In this document: positions 20,464-31,529 of the stretch, piece by piece | Layout: each line of letters starts with the position of its first letter | How positions within the stretch are numbered: the first letter of the stretch is position 1 | Source of the DNA: Liopterus haemorrhoidalis | Taxonomy: Eukaryota > Arthropoda > Insecta > Coleoptera > Dytiscidae | DNA length: 64,000 nt | Direction of reading: 5' to 3' | Assembly: GCA_963971575.1 (NCBI GenBank) | Contig: OZ020616.1 | Span: 56,217,201 to 56,281,200, forward strand | Notes under the pieces: model-generated | Seen by the model: the letters and a program-made list of their open reading frames with translations, nothing else | What the model was told of the DNA's origin: nothing | Database searches by the model: none | Made by a program: the position numbers and the translations under genes

Positions 20464-21529
20464 TTTTATTCGAATAAAAACTTTTTAAAAAATCAGTCCG
20501 GTTACTAAATTTACACTCCTCGTATATTAAAAAAAAACCTCAACATTTTTCTTTTAATCATAAAAATTTAAGTTTTATTTTAAAAATAATAAATTGCAGC
20601 CCCCTATTAAAATGAAGAATGACGACTATGTGTTTTGTTTTTATGTGATTCGTCGCATTTCGTAGAATGACAGTAAAAAATTTTTCAGTATAAATAATGG
20701 AGCAAAAAGTAGCTTTGAATAATGATGAAAAGTTAGTAGAAATCTTTTGAATTATTGGACATATAACTGTCGTTATTGTCCCAAAAATAAACTACAAATC
20801 TCCTCTATAAAGTTAGGTTATTAGAGCTTCTATGTATTTAATTTTAGGCGCCCATCAACTAAGGATATCGATGTTAAAATGTTAGTAAATATCTCTGAAT
20901 TACTGGACGCATAGATGTCGTTATTACCCCGCAAATAAATTACACATATCCCCTAACAAGTTGGGTAACATTTTTGGATATTAAACCTTGGGGTATATTC
21001 TGTAAGCTTTTCGACAGTCGTTTCTACGGTATCATGTTGAAAGTTCCGATTTTTAACACTTCGTGTTGGTATTCTGTAAATAATTGATAGTGCACTTTTA
21101 ACAGTGTTGTGTCGCTCTTGAGAGGAGACCTAGGACCGTGTCCTCTAAAAAGTGATATTGTTTTTTAACATTTGTACATGTTATTTACATAAGTTTGAAT
21201 ATATTTGTAGGTTAGTGTGATTTAAAACGTGTTTTTTATATGGAAATATATATTTTTGTTGCTTTTTATGTAAAATTTTTTAGTTATGGTGGTTTAGTTT
21301 TATTTTATCGAATTTTCGATATCCACCCGAAAATAATCTACACATCTCCCCTTAAAAAAGGAGTAACATTTCTGGTTATCATCGCTTCGACGTATTTATC
21401 GACATCTCCCCTAAAAAGTGGGGTTACCTTGTTTGTTATAAGCGCTGCAACATATTTAATTTTTGGTACTCATTATCTCAGGATCTCAACCCTGAATAGT
21501 TTTTTTTTTTTTAATTGACATTAATTACT

Positions 21530-22925
21530 TTGTTCGGCTTGGAACGGCTCAAAATGAATCCTAACCTAATTCGACATATCTGTGCCAAATCTCAAGAAAA
21601 TCGGCCCACAAATAAGCGAGTTGTGTTCCTGAGCCACTTTCGACCAAAACTGTAACAGTTTTTTTTTAATTTGTGCTCCATAGGATTATTTTTGAGTCCT
21701 CGTAACAAATTACAACGAAATTTGCTTAAAAATAAACAAGTTATGGCAGTTTTCAAAATTTGAGGGCCTCCTGCGGCCCCTGGGCTCCATTAATCTAAAT
21801 TTAGTGCAAATACATTAAAAGATATCCTAAATCTACACCTCTATGCCAAATCTCAGTGATATCGGTCCATAAATAAGCGAGTTATAGCCGTGCTCTACTT
21901 TCGGCCGAAACTGGAGCAGAATTTTTTGTCAAAGTCCGAATTTGGCACTTTCAAGGCTACAGACAGAATTATCTTGAAGTCCTGATTCCACAAGTGTAAA
22001 GTTTTTGAAAATCGGTTCTTAAATAAGAAAGCTATAGCTATTTGAACTAGTTTTTATTTAATCTGGCCGAATTCGCGGATTAAGACCGCGAACTAGAGCA
22101 GATTAAAGAAAAACTAGTTCAAATGGCTATAACTCCCTTATTTATAGGCCGATTTTCAAAATCATCACACTTCTGAAATCGGGATATCAATGTGCTTCTG
22201 TCTGTACCCTTAAAAGTGCCAAATTCGGACTTTTACAAAAAGTTCTGCTCCAGTTTTGGGCCGAAAGTAGAGCACGGCTATAACTCGCTTATTTATGGAC
22301 CGATATCGCTGAGATTTAGCACAGAGGTTTGAATTTAAGGAAGCTTTTAATGTAGATGTACAAAAGTTGGATATATAGAGCTCAAGGGCCACAGGAGGCC
22401 CCCAAAGTCGAAGAACGTCCATAACTTGCATATTTATCAGCCAATTTCGTTATAATTTGGTATGAAGGCTCAAAATTAGTTCTGCGATGTAAAAATGATA
22501 AAATTTTGTTCCAGTTTTGGCCGAAAGTGGATCAGGATTGGAACTCGCTTATTTTCGGACTGATTTCGGTGAGATTTGGCACAGAGGTATGGAATTAAGT
22601 AAGCTTTAAATATAAGTGTACAAAAATGAGATATATGTAGAACAAGGGCCTCTGAAGGTCCCAAAGTGGAAACATATCCATAATTCACTTATGTATAGAC
22701 CGATATTGTTCAAATTTGGTGTGAGGACTCAAAATGAATCCTATAACCTAATTCCACACTACTGTACTAAATTTCAACGATATCAGCCCACAAATAAGCG
22801 AGTTCCGGTCCTGATCCACTTTAGATTAAACCTGAAACGATTTCTTTTAAATTTTTACATCATATGAATAATTTTGAGTCCTGATAACTACTTCCAACGA
22901 AATTTGCTTATAAATAAGTAAGTAA
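21530..22925. repeat. Large foldback with GC-rich hinge
   Basis: The hinge is at about 22075-22100. Left arm '...tagctatttgaactagtttttatttaatctg' and right arm 'cagattaaagaaaaactagttcaaatggcta' are inverse, and the similarity continues outward for about 500 bp. Recurrent phrases inside each arm are 'ccaaatctcagtgatatcggtccataaataagcgagtta' and 'actttcggccgaaactgga'. The outermost ~200 bp on the right (22722-22920) repeat the left end (21546-21750) in direct orientation, so the structure is not a simple palindrome. Confidence 0.65.
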
Positions 22926-22991
22926 TTACCTTTTGTTGTCCCACAAAAATACTACACATCTGTCCTAGAACTTTAGGTAACCTTCACTCAA

Positions 22992-23436
22992 TAAGTCTCC
23001 GGTCTGACGTATATATGGCAACACTGTTGACAGACCCATATGATTTCTGGATAGTACCCACCTTCAAACGATACGTGTGAAAATTTCATGACATCCTGAC
23101 AAATAATTTAGAGGTTACAGTGGTTTTAGTGACTCCAGTTTTGTAATTTTCAAAAGAATGGATAAAAAAGAATTTCGTGGGTTGATTAAACATTGTTTTT
23201 TGATGGGAAAAATAATGTTGAAGCCAAACAGTGGCTTGATAAGCGTTATAGAGACTGCACCAGGCAAATCAACTATTACTGATTGGTATGCTGAATTTAA
23301 ATTAATTAATTAATTTTAATTTTTTTAATTTTAGGAGCGTTGGAATGAATGTATCACTCTTGAAGGAGAGTATGTTGATGAATAAAGTCGAATTTATAAA
23401 ATAAAAATTGTTTTTCTTAGTTAGACCGGAGACTTA
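22992..23436 (+). mobile_element. Mariner M2, internally deleted to 445 bp
   Basis: TA-flanked with inverse ends AAGTCTCCGGTCTGAC and TTAGACCGGAGACTT. From 23159 it reads MDKKEFRGLIKHCFLMGK, then (with a one-base shift) 'GKSTITDWYAEFK', the N-terminal helix-turn-helix of a mariner transposase. After an AT-rich junction it reads 'ERWNECITLEGEYVDE', the C-terminal end. Everything between, including all catalytic Asp, is deleted. A typical deletion derivative. Confidence 0.85.
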
Positions 23437-23545
23437 TTTAGCGACGCGGTACATATCAGGTTATTAGCGCTTGGCCGTATTTAATTGTACAACTTAGGAT
23501 ATCAACGCTTATCTTTTTCGTAGTCCTATTTCTGTTCTTAACAAA

Positions 23546-23930
23546 TGTGTCTTATTAGGTAAATGATGCTAACTAGACCTAACCTTTGTGATTGCATTAT
23601 AATCTTGTTTCCAACAGTAATCCCTCGGTCTCCCCCCCCCTGCCGTGGTCCTGCACGCATCACGAAACCCCCTGATACGGCTCTGAACCAATTGGAAGTA
23701 TGGGACCGTGTGATACGATTATCAAATCTTGTGAAACAATTGATATGCTCGCTACATTGCCTACTGTGATTGCAATTGGGGTAATTAAATACATTTTAAA
23801 AGAGGGGGGGGCACAATTATTTAGGATGTCATAGTTTATAATAATAATAGGTTAATAACAGCTAGGGGGCGAATAATGGAAAATTATTGCTGAAAATTAT
23901 TGCCAATATCAATTTTTAAAGAAAAACTAA
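23546..23930. other. Unassigned stretch
   Basis: Contains a C-run near 23631-23640 and a G-run near 23806-23812, each with neighbouring hAT-like GC-rich sequence ('ccccctgccgtggtcctgc'), but no paired termini. No gene recognised. Confidence 0.4.
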
Positions 23931-24056
23931 TATGTGTGAGTTTTCGTACATTCCAGGGTTTTGTAGGTATTTAATAAGTGATAACAAATTGTTAGTACAT
24001 ATTAAAAATTGATGTGAAGTGTGAATTTTCATACATTTCAGGGTTTTGTAAGAACG
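23931..24056 (-). repeat. Two HINE-A 3' ends in tandem
   Basis: 'gtgagttttcgtacattccagggttttgtaggtatttaataagtg' at 23935-23979 and 'gatgtgaagtgtgaattttcatacatttcagggttttgta' at about 24011-24050, both minus-strand HINE-A 3' termini about 75 bp apart and without bodies. Such partial end duplications are common in Helitron-type elements. Confidence 0.6.
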
Positions 24057-24117
24057 ACGGCTAACTTTTAAGATTTTACAAAAACTAAGCAAGAAAAAAA
24101 TTTTTTTGAACAAACTG

Positions 24118-24215
24118 TTGTATTGCATTTCAAAATATTCGCCTTTATACACTTTTGCATGCATTTAAACCAATTCTTGAAACATTTTTTCCACTCTGAC
24201 GTTGGTATCTCAAAA
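24118..24215 (-). pseudogene. Mariner transposase C-terminal scrap
   Basis: Minus frames read EIPTSEWKKCFKNWFKCMQK and, after a shift, 'KGEYFEMQ', the last ~30 residues of a mariner transposase (compare 63750-63820). HINE-A copy A2 begins within a few bases upstream of it, so A2 probably inserted into this mariner. Confidence 0.6.
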
Positions 24216-24219
24216 AAAT

Positions 24220-25069
24220 GGTGTGAAGTGTGAATATTCACACATTTCAGGGTTTCGCAGGTATATAATAAGTGAAGGCGGTATGCTGAGTGTGTAGGAC
24301 AAATTTTACTTTATAGTAATCACGGCAAAATGAACGATATTTTTAAAATAATTTATCGTCTGTTAATCATATAATAAGACTGGTTATTAAATTTACGCTC
24401 TTAAAAATTAAATACAACATTTGTCAAAATATAACTAGAATTTTGACAAAATAATTTCAACATAATAAAAATGAAAAAAAAAAACAGAAAAAACAAAACT
24501 CACTCCGTCCGTACTCGAACTCGAAACCCTTCGTTTTCCAGAGAATTTTAGCTTCCAACACCAGCGCTCTAACCCGTTGCGCCATCGGACGCCTTGCATG
24601 TGAGTGTCTTACATTGGTATAACTTTTGTACTTTGTGAACCAAAAACCATAAAAAATGCGTTATTTTCCGAAAACATAATCTGATCAAAAATTCCTGTTG
24701 TACTATTTCGGTTTACACCAATATACATTACTTGGAATTTTTTTAGATTTTTAGTTTAAACCATCTGGGCTACAGGGTGTGGGACAAAAATTTTTTTGCA
24801 CAATTTTGGCATAAATCGCATCAAAATAATTTATTTTGCAAAAATAAAAATTTGATCGTTAATCCACGTACTAAGGGCTTTCATTTGATACCCTACTCAG
24901 AATTAAAAAAAATATTTTTGTTTTCGATGTGCACATATTTGTTTATATTTTTAGGGGGGTATGTTTTTTAGATGTTTTAGTATTTTTCCTATGTGCGGGT
25001 CAAAGAGTTGTATAAGCATGCCAAATTTCAACTCTCTAGGTTTAACCGTTTGGCTACAATTTTAACCGA

Positions 25070-25107
<38 letters not shown>

Positions 25108-25159
25108 GACAAAATGACGGTATAAGGGTTTTTTGGTCATACCTACAAAACCCTAAAAA
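24220..25159 (-). mobile_element. HINE-A copy A2
   Basis: Complete ends on the minus strand: 'gtgtgaagtgtgaatattcacacatttcagggtttcgcaggta' at the left and 'catacctacaaaaccctaaaaa' at the right, with an ACAG microsatellite at 25069-25106. The 3' subterminal body ('ggcggtatgctgagtgtgtaggacaa') is shared with copy A4 only, which marks a subfamily. It holds a distinct tRNA-like cassette at 24507-24590. Confidence 0.85.
24507..24590 (-). other. tRNA-like pol III cassette of HINE-A copy A2
   Basis: On the minus strand: GTCCG at the start pairs with CGGAC at the end like an acceptor stem. A box TGGCGCAACGGGTTAGAGCG fits the tRNA consensus (TRGCNNAGYNGG) well. B-box-like GAGTTCGAGTAC follows ~50 bases later, and then a T-rich tract. 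It is the most tRNA-like of the HINE-A cassettes and unrelated in sequence to the others. A real tRNA gene is unlikely because the anticodon and T arms do not pair cleanly. Confidence 0.6.
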
Positions 25160-26613
25160 TGGTCTGAAATCAATGCTATAGTACTCATCAGTGCTGTAGA
25201 GACGGTTTTTAAGAAAGACCTCTCTTAGTTTTTTCCTGAAGGTCCTGTTATTAACATTTCTGACAGCAGAATATTTAATTAGAAAATCTTTACCTGTACT
25301 AATTTATCGAAAATGTGCAGGGGTTCCTCAGTTAATATTAAGTCAGCTTTTGGGTTCTCCAGTCAAGAAATGGTTGGGAAACACTGCTCTGGTTATTTAG
25401 ATGAGCTTAACCAAAATTACTAAAATTAGGCACTGTTGGGTACGTATATGTATGCGGTGTACTTCATTCCACATATGTTGTACTTAAAAAGAAAGTGTTA
25501 AAAAATGCAGTTTTAGTTGTAATTAGACTGTTCTTTTATATGTTTTGTTGTGGTTTTGACGCAGGAGTCTTTATCCAGGCTCTGCACATTCTGAGCTGCG
25601 GTAGGTACGCATTGCATATCCTGTAAATCCTATCGAATCCGATTTCTTCATTTGAAATGTAACGTGATTTTGATCGACCCCCGTTCACCCTCGAGTCGCC
25701 CTGTAACGACCAAACGAAATCCACGTCTGCACATTATTCCTCGATATGGCTTTGTGGCCAGTACTCGCCTTGCCTCTCTAGACTCCACAGCTAAAATCCA
25801 AAGGATAAAAGAGCTTTATTTTTTTCTTTTCCTTCTTGAAATCTCGGACGGTAGCGATTGAATTTGAATGTACTTCCGTTTCCGGATATGAAACCGAATC
25901 GAAATTCTCCAATACATGTGTATTTCAATCTCAATACTATAGATATTTACTCTTCAAACTTTTTCAAATATATCACCAACAATTAATAAATAAATCCGCA
26001 TTCAGACCTCTTTAAATTAACGAGTTATAGACTGTTCGTTGTTACGCTCTAACTTATGTTTTAATGCATCCTTTTAACGTCCCATGTACCGTTCACATCT
26101 GTTATAAATTAGTACGTTACGAATAGCCCGCCATCTGTGAATTTTGAAACAAACTATTTAGCTTCGTAAAATATTTTATATGTATTATCGTTCTTATAAT
26201 TCTGTTGTCTTAGATTTTAACTACCTAATTACCTAAATTGATCATATTTACTGTCCGTCTTTGTATTTTTAAGCAAGACTTGTTAATGATGACATTATGC
26301 TAGGTTATGTAAAGGCATTCGATAACTACGGTGTCACTAATAGAATGCGATAGCCAATGTGTTTGTATGTCTGTCTCATTAAAACATCTCACTAGCTATA
26401 AGTTAAGAAAATTATGTACAATCCACAACAAACAGCGTATTAAATTTGGAGGTCTGAACGGTTTCTAGTCTTATCATATGACAAACTTGCTGGTGACAGT
26501 GAACAGTCCATAAGCTACAGTGCATAAGTTATTGATTTAAGAGCTCTGAATGCGGCTTAAGAGGAGGCAATATTTTAAACGTGATTTGTTACACTAAATT
26601 CAAAATTGAGATA
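25160..26613. other. Unassigned stretch, one GC-richer patch
   Basis: 25640-25800 is GC-richer (for example 'cgacccccgttcaccctcgagtcgccctg') and contains a minus frame at 25536-25724 without recognisable motif. 25371-25393 (GGTTGGGAAACACTGCTCTGG) is a hAT-type terminus in inverse (CAGTGTTTCCCAACC) without a visible partner. Possible host exon or promoter, not demonstrable. Confidence 0.35.
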
Positions 26614-27224
26614 TAGGAGGTGTGTAAATTAAATAACTGGACTGATTTTTTAATTTTATTTTATTCGAATAGAATTACAATTGAATATTGTTTCCCTCAA
26701 AATAACTTCCTTGGGAAGCCACACAGAGCTGGAGACAGTTCTTCCAATCCTCATTTTAGTTCTGGAACTCGGATACTGGAATAGCTTTCAGCTGGTCGAT
26801 TACGGATGTTTGAATGTTTTCGAGTATCCCAAAATGACGTCCCTTGAGTTGATTTTTTTAATCTTTGGAAGAGGAAAAAGTCACAAGGACTCAAGTCAAG
26901 CGAATAAGGAGGCTGAGGAGACCCAGAAATGTTTTTACTGGCCAAAAACTCGTTTATTGAAATTTCTGTGTGACAATTCATTGGTCAAAATCTGATGAAC
27001 GATAGTGTGAGTCAAATTCAACTCTTCCCCGATCATTCTGACTGTCAACCGACGATCTGAACGCACAAGATCCCGGATTCTGTCGACATTGTCATCGGTT
27101 CTTAAAAATGGAGGCCTTCCGCTGCGTGATTCATCTTCAATGAAATCTCTTCCTTTTGAAAATGCCTTAAACCACCAAAAAACCTGGGTCCTTGACAAAA
27201 CACTGTCTCCGTAGGTCTGCATTG
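26614..27224 (-). mobile_element. Mariner M1b, 5'-truncated and internally deleted
   Basis: The 3' terminus GAGGTGTGTAAATTAAATAA is at the left after TA. The broken transposase reads on the minus strand from 27222 (AYGDSVLSRTQVFWWFKAF-type start) through SGRPPFLRTDDN and LTHTIVHQILTNEL, then after the deletion INEFLASKNIS and PYSLDLSPCDFFLFQRLKK, ending near 26675. The N-terminus and left TIR are missing, and the same central deletion as in M1a and M1c is present. Sequence right of 27224 belongs to another repeat. Confidence 0.75.
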
Positions 27225-27239
27225 GAGTGAGAACAAACT

Positions 27240-28170
27240 ACAACTTCCGAAACAGACGAAGAATCTGATTACATATCTCAAAAACTATATAATAAGGAGA
27301 ACCATGGTTTACATTTTTGGAATCCTGTAGTCTCAGATGGCCTTAAGTGACATTTTGAGTCAAATCCTGCATAAAATATTTTTCTGAAACTTTTGAAATT
27401 TCCTAAAATCCTATCTCAAAAACGGTAAAAGATAGAGACCTGCGGTTTGATTTTTTAGAATTCTCATGGTTTTTTTTAGTTGTAAAAAAATTGGGGCCTT
27501 ATGACCCTAGCCCATTTTTGATTTATACCGTTTTGAAATTGGCGAATTTTACAAAAAAATTGATATTCGCGTGACCGTATCTTAAAAACTATACTATATA
27601 GAGACCTGCGGTTGGAATTTTTATAATCCTAAGGTCAAAAAAGGCCCTAAAAAGTATTTTGAAAAAAAAAAATTTTGTGAAAAATTTTGATTTTTTAAAA
27701 TATTTTTTAAAATTTCAAAAAATTCTATCTTGAACACGGTAAACGATAAAGACCTGCGGTTTAAATTTTTGGAATCCTTGTGCCTTGTTTAGTCCAGAAA
27801 AAAAATAAGGCCTTAAATACTCAATTTTTTTAATTTATATGACTGGTTAAGCTAAACCCTTGAAAATGGCTAAAAACGAAAAAATCGTAAGGGGTATACC
27901 TTAAAAAATTAACGATTTTTCAGGGAAAAAAAATTGTCTCAGATTTAGTTCAAAATTTGTATATCTATGTATTTTGAGCCGTAAATCTCAAAAATAACCT
28001 CAATTACAAGTTAAGAATTATCGTTTTTCAGTAAATTCAAAAAAACTGAATGGAGTTTGCTGTAACTCAAAAACTAGCCAAAGGGGAATTTTTTTAATAT
28101 TTTTTTCAGACTTCCCACCCCAAAATTAGTGTATAAAAATAATTTGATGTAAATTAAAAAATATAATTTT
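27240..28170 (+). repeat. Second ~170-bp degenerate repeat field
   Basis: Units containing 'aaaaacggtaaaagatagagacctgcggttngaattttt' begin near 27275, 27415, 27580 and 27725, followed by the tail 'taactcaaaaactagccaaa', 'cttcccaccccaaaattag'. The same order of units and tail is found at 6358-7680, so both are copies of one family. No coding. Confidence 0.6.
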
Positions 28171-29036
28171 TTTTTATAAAATATGACCGGGGAAAAATTC
28201 AGGGTATCGGCGATCGACGGGTTAGTTGCCGTATAACGATGTTTTTGGCCACTCGCTAGGTATGAACAAAATGCAAATTATTGTTTATACTAATTTTAAC
28301 TTTATAATTAAATTGGATTTTTATTTTCACTACCAATAAGTTACTGTTTTATATTTTTTACGTCAATACTACGCAAAACATCCGTAGTTCTAAGTAAAAT
28401 AGTATAATGTCGAACAGACTTTAGTCAAAGAAGAGATCCGTAAGAGCGAATGGACGTAAGTCAACAATAAGGGTCGAAACGTTACGTTGAGCACGTGACT
28501 TTTATATAGATCCGGAGGTCTGGAAACGACCTTTTTGCCCTATGCACCATCTAGTTTTCCTAGGTTTCTCTTTGTTTTTAACATATTTAACTGACATTTT
28601 TGTCAAAATTTTAAGTAAACATTTTTATATATATAGCTTTTCCAAGATGGCAACACTATTTTTATAATATGTCGAAAATAAATATTTTGACAAATAAAAA
28701 TGTTATTTGTCTGGTGTTTATAATTTTGTTATCATGTTATGAGGGTCTTAGCTCTGGACCAATAGAATCTAAAACCATCTTATCTTTTAATACAATGAGT
28801 AAATGCTAACAAATTTTTAATATCTCACACGAGAGTGCAACATGCATTTTTTATAAATAAATACAAAATAATTTATGAAAAATAAAAATGTTTATGTTAA
28901 TTTATATATTGTTTAACTAATATCAGACAGAATTACTTAGTTTATTATTTAAAAATTAATAATAAAAAAATAATAATAGTTTAAAGTCGAAGTAAAATGA
29001 CCTCTAATTAGTCTCTGTCTAGTTAAATAAAATTAA
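28171..29036. other. Unassigned stretch with a dispersed repeat
   Basis: 28460-28575 ('cgaaacgttacgttgagcacgtgac ... gtctggaaacgacctttttgccc') is similar to 43615-43735 ('caaaacgtcacactgaccacgtggc ... gtctagaaacgg'), so it is a dispersed repeat of unknown type. The rest is AT-rich without recognised features. Confidence 0.4.
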
Positions 29037-29419
29037 AGTGAAGTGTGAATTTTCACACATTTCAGGGTTTTGTAGGTATTTAGTCAGTGAATGATGATTA
29101 TTAGAAGGCCTAACGATGAATGCCAATCACTACATAACACAATTACAAGTGTTGGTTTTAAATCCTTTAAATCAATAGGCACGACAAGAAGGATGCAGTT
29201 AGATTTTTTCTACCTTGTATCATATATCTCTAATAATACCATAATATATATTTTAACGCATTTTTTTAATTTTTTTTTTTTTTTTTATATATAATTGCAA
29301 AAATATCATTCAAATCCTACAGAGATGTTGTTTATATTGCGACTATATTAAAAACTAACAAATTCTCTACTAGAAATGGAGGGTCCTGGGCGCGCTAACG
29401 AAAGGGGCGCCATTGCGAA

Positions 29420-29540
29420 GGTGAGGACCTTTTTTTTTGCTCATCACTTAGATTTTGGGAGGTGAGGACCTTTTTTTTTGCTCATCACTCAGATTTTAGG
29501 AGGTGAGGACCTTTTTTTTGCTCATCACTTGGATTTTGAA
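29420..29540. repeat. 41-bp minisatellite, three units, in a hAT-like MITE
   Basis: Three units of 'ggtgaggacctttttttttgctcatcacttagattttgg' at about 29420, 29460 and 29502. Flanked by 'gggcgcgctaacgaaaggggcgcc' on the left and 'tgcccctagcgcaag ... ggctctgcc' on the right, which look like hAT-MITE subterminal sequence. The same unit recurs at 5788, 7905, 16705, 32640 and 53825. Confidence 0.7.
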
Positions 29541-29841
29541 CAAAAACAAGTCTGCCCCTAGCGCAAGTTTTCCTTACTGCGGCTCTGCCTAATACCATTA
29601 TTTAGGTTTCTAAATATGTGCAATATTTATTTATTTTTTATATAGCAAGGTTCATTAAGATTTTGAAAATTGCGCCTATGGCTTCCATTGGTTGTTTTAA
29701 GTCATAACTCCGCCCCTCTGATTTCGTGTATTCAATTTCAACAATTCCCAATGGTTATTAAATTTATCCTTTTAAAAATTAAATGCAACAAATATAATTT
29801 AAACAAAATGCAAAAAAAATTGAAAAATAAAATTGCCTTGA

Positions 29842-29910
29842 GAGCGGAGCGAACCTTAGTTTGCAAATTAGAACGCGAGCATCCTAGCCGTTATACTATC
29901 AAAGTATGTT
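29842..29910 (-). other. tRNA-like pol III cassette of HINE-A copy A3
   Basis: Same type as copy A1: A-box-like TAGTATAACGGCTAGGATG and B-box-like AGGTTCGCTCC on the minus strand, followed by a T-rich tract. The two cassettes differ at several positions but align throughout, including 'cgcgttctaatttgcaaac' between the boxes. Confidence 0.55.
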
Positions 29911-30407
29911 GGTTCACTGTCTTTGATAAGTTATTAAATACTTTACGTGGTAAAAACACAAAAAAATGCGTTGTTTTCCGAAAACATAATATGATCAAAA
30001 ATTCCTGTTGTACTATTCCGGTTCCTACAAATGCACATTACTTAGAATTTTTTCTGATTTTTAGTTTAAACCATCTAACTACAGGGTGTGGGACAATTTT
30101 TTTTTGCACAATTTTGGCATTAAATTGCGTCTAAATAATTTATTTTGCAAAAATAAAATTTTGATTGTTAATCCACGTACTAAGGGCTTTCATTTGATAC
30201 CCTACTCAGATTTAAAAAAAAATGTTTTCGATGAGCAGATATTTGTTTATATTTTTAGGGGGATATGTTTTTTAGATGTAGTATTTTTCCTATGTGCGGG
30301 TCAAATAGTTGTATAAGCATGCCAAATTTCAACTCTCTAGGTTTAGCCGTTTGGCTACAATTTTTACCGTACAGACAGACAGACAGACGACAAAATGACG
30401 GTATAAG

Positions 30408-30794
30408 CAGTGATGGCATCCTAAATTTTCAGGAAGCGGTTCTATAAAGTCATGTGATATCTAGGAACCTATTCTGTATTTTTAAGAGTACAAATAAATC
30501 ACTTTCTTCCATTTATTAAATATACGGAAAACATTTTAAGAGCGTATTATTAATAACCTATAAAATAAATATTAAATTTCATAAAAAGGATAAAATAAAT
30601 AAAATTTAGTATAATTGATATAATTTGTTTTATTTTGATATAATATTTTGGTATAATACTTTGGTATAATTGTATAATTAACAAAATAGAAACTCAAAAA
30701 AAAACCACAGTCAAACAACCGGTTCCCTAAGGTTCCAATAATTTTAAAAAACGGTTCGCGCGAACCCTTCTGAACCGGTAGGATGCCACCACTG
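30408..30794. mobile_element. hAT MITE inserted in HINE-A copy A3
   Basis: Ends CAGTGATGGCATCCTA and TAGGATGCCACCACTG are inverse and flanked by a perfect GGTATAAG (30400-30407, 30795-30802). This is HINE-A sequence 'acggtataagggtt', so the insertion site is clear. No transposase. The 'aaaggttccctaa/cggttcgcgcgaaccc' motifs near the right end are palindromic. Confidence 0.9.
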
Positions 30795-30802
30795 GGTATA
30801 AG

Positions 30803-31480
30803 TGTATTTACAGTATATTTGTTTTTACAAAAGTGAACAGCATATACTTTCAAAAATTCATTCTTTCTGAGTAATTGAATAGTTTCAAAAAAATTAAATG
30901 GTGTAGTAATAAATCTGGTTCGATTTAGAGTTCATTAAGTTAACTCAAAACTAAAGAAGCTCTGAATGATTTTATCGTCGTTCGGAGAGATTTAGTTGGA
31001 CGAGAGAACGTTAACGTCGTATAACCCAGCTTCGTTCTCCGTTTTCCAAATGATTCTCTCCTTCCAATATATATTATTTCAGTGGAATCACACGATTGTG
31101 GAGTTGTCGTGGATTCAGCCAGATTTTTATTTCAATTTTGTTTCGATTTGAGAGATTAAACTTAAATTAACACCGCATTTGGCTTAATAGCTTTTCGATA
31201 CAACAGGTATGTTAAAAAAACTACAATTAAAACTCAATTGTTACAAAAAAAAGTGGATTTAATCTCCGAATGGGGTGTTAGGATTGGATTACTTTGTACA
31301 CTGCTTTTTTGCAAGTCTTAAGAAAACTATTAAACGAAAATTACTATTAATAAAAGGATTGTAAAGGAGAGTTAAATTCTCTGGGAATTGTGTGATTGAC
31401 ATTTGAACACAAGTCCTACTCTGCTTCCTCTGTTAAGTGTCAGATTTTCCCTGATCATCATTATCATTGGCGCAACAGTC
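30803..31480. other. Unassigned stretch
   Basis: No gene or element end recognised. The sequence is locally GC-richer at 30965-31080 ('cgtcgttcggagag', 'aacgttaacgtcg'). Confidence 0.4.
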
Positions 31481-31529
31481 TGAGACAGGCACGCACCCTG
31501 GAAATTTTCTTGGGATGGGACTAGAAGAT

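Larger units (their letters stand above)
18861..20524 (+). mobile_element. Mariner M1a, with nested LINE fragment
   Basis: TA-flanked element with inverse ends (AGAGGTGTGTAAATTAAG and TTTACACTCCTCG in inverse); the inverted repeat extends through 'taaccggactg'. It carries a broken transposase (19807-20463) and a LINE piece inserted in its 5' untranslated part. Three relatives in the window share these ends: M1b 26614-27224, M1c 32787-33636 and M1d 41193-42010. Confidence 0.8.
20590..23545. repeat. Composite repeat region with foldback core and ~190-bp units
   Basis: 20730-21480 holds diverged units containing 'gtcgttattgtcccaaaaataaactacacatctcccct', 'ttattagcgcttcgacgtatttaatt' and 'ggatatcaacgctta'. 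The same phrases return at 22930-22990 and 23437-23520, on either side of the mariner at 22992-23436. Between them is the large foldback described separately. No protein is encoded. It may be one long composite transposon, but its ends were not found. Confidence 0.5.
29037..30407 (-). mobile_element. HINE-A copy A3, interrupted at both sides
   Basis: Minus copy: 3' hairpin 'gtgaagtgtgaattttcacacatttcagggttttgtaggta' at 29037-29079; body from about 29588 ('taataccattatttagg') through the cassette at 29842-29910 to the ACAG microsatellite at 30372-30388 and 'gacggtataag'. About 490 bp of foreign sequence (29101-29588, with a hAT-like minisatellite) separates the 3' end from the body. The 5' end is lost beyond the hAT MITE inserted at 30408. 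Confidence 0.75.

Noticed and set aside
24507..24590. Functional tRNA gene
   Set aside because: A and B boxes are present, but anticodon and T arms do not pair properly and the segment lies within a repeat element, so it is annotated as tRNA-like only.
29670..30134. 154-codon plus frame as a gene
   Set aside because: It lies entirely in HINE-A copy A3 sequence that is repeated in other copies with stops.
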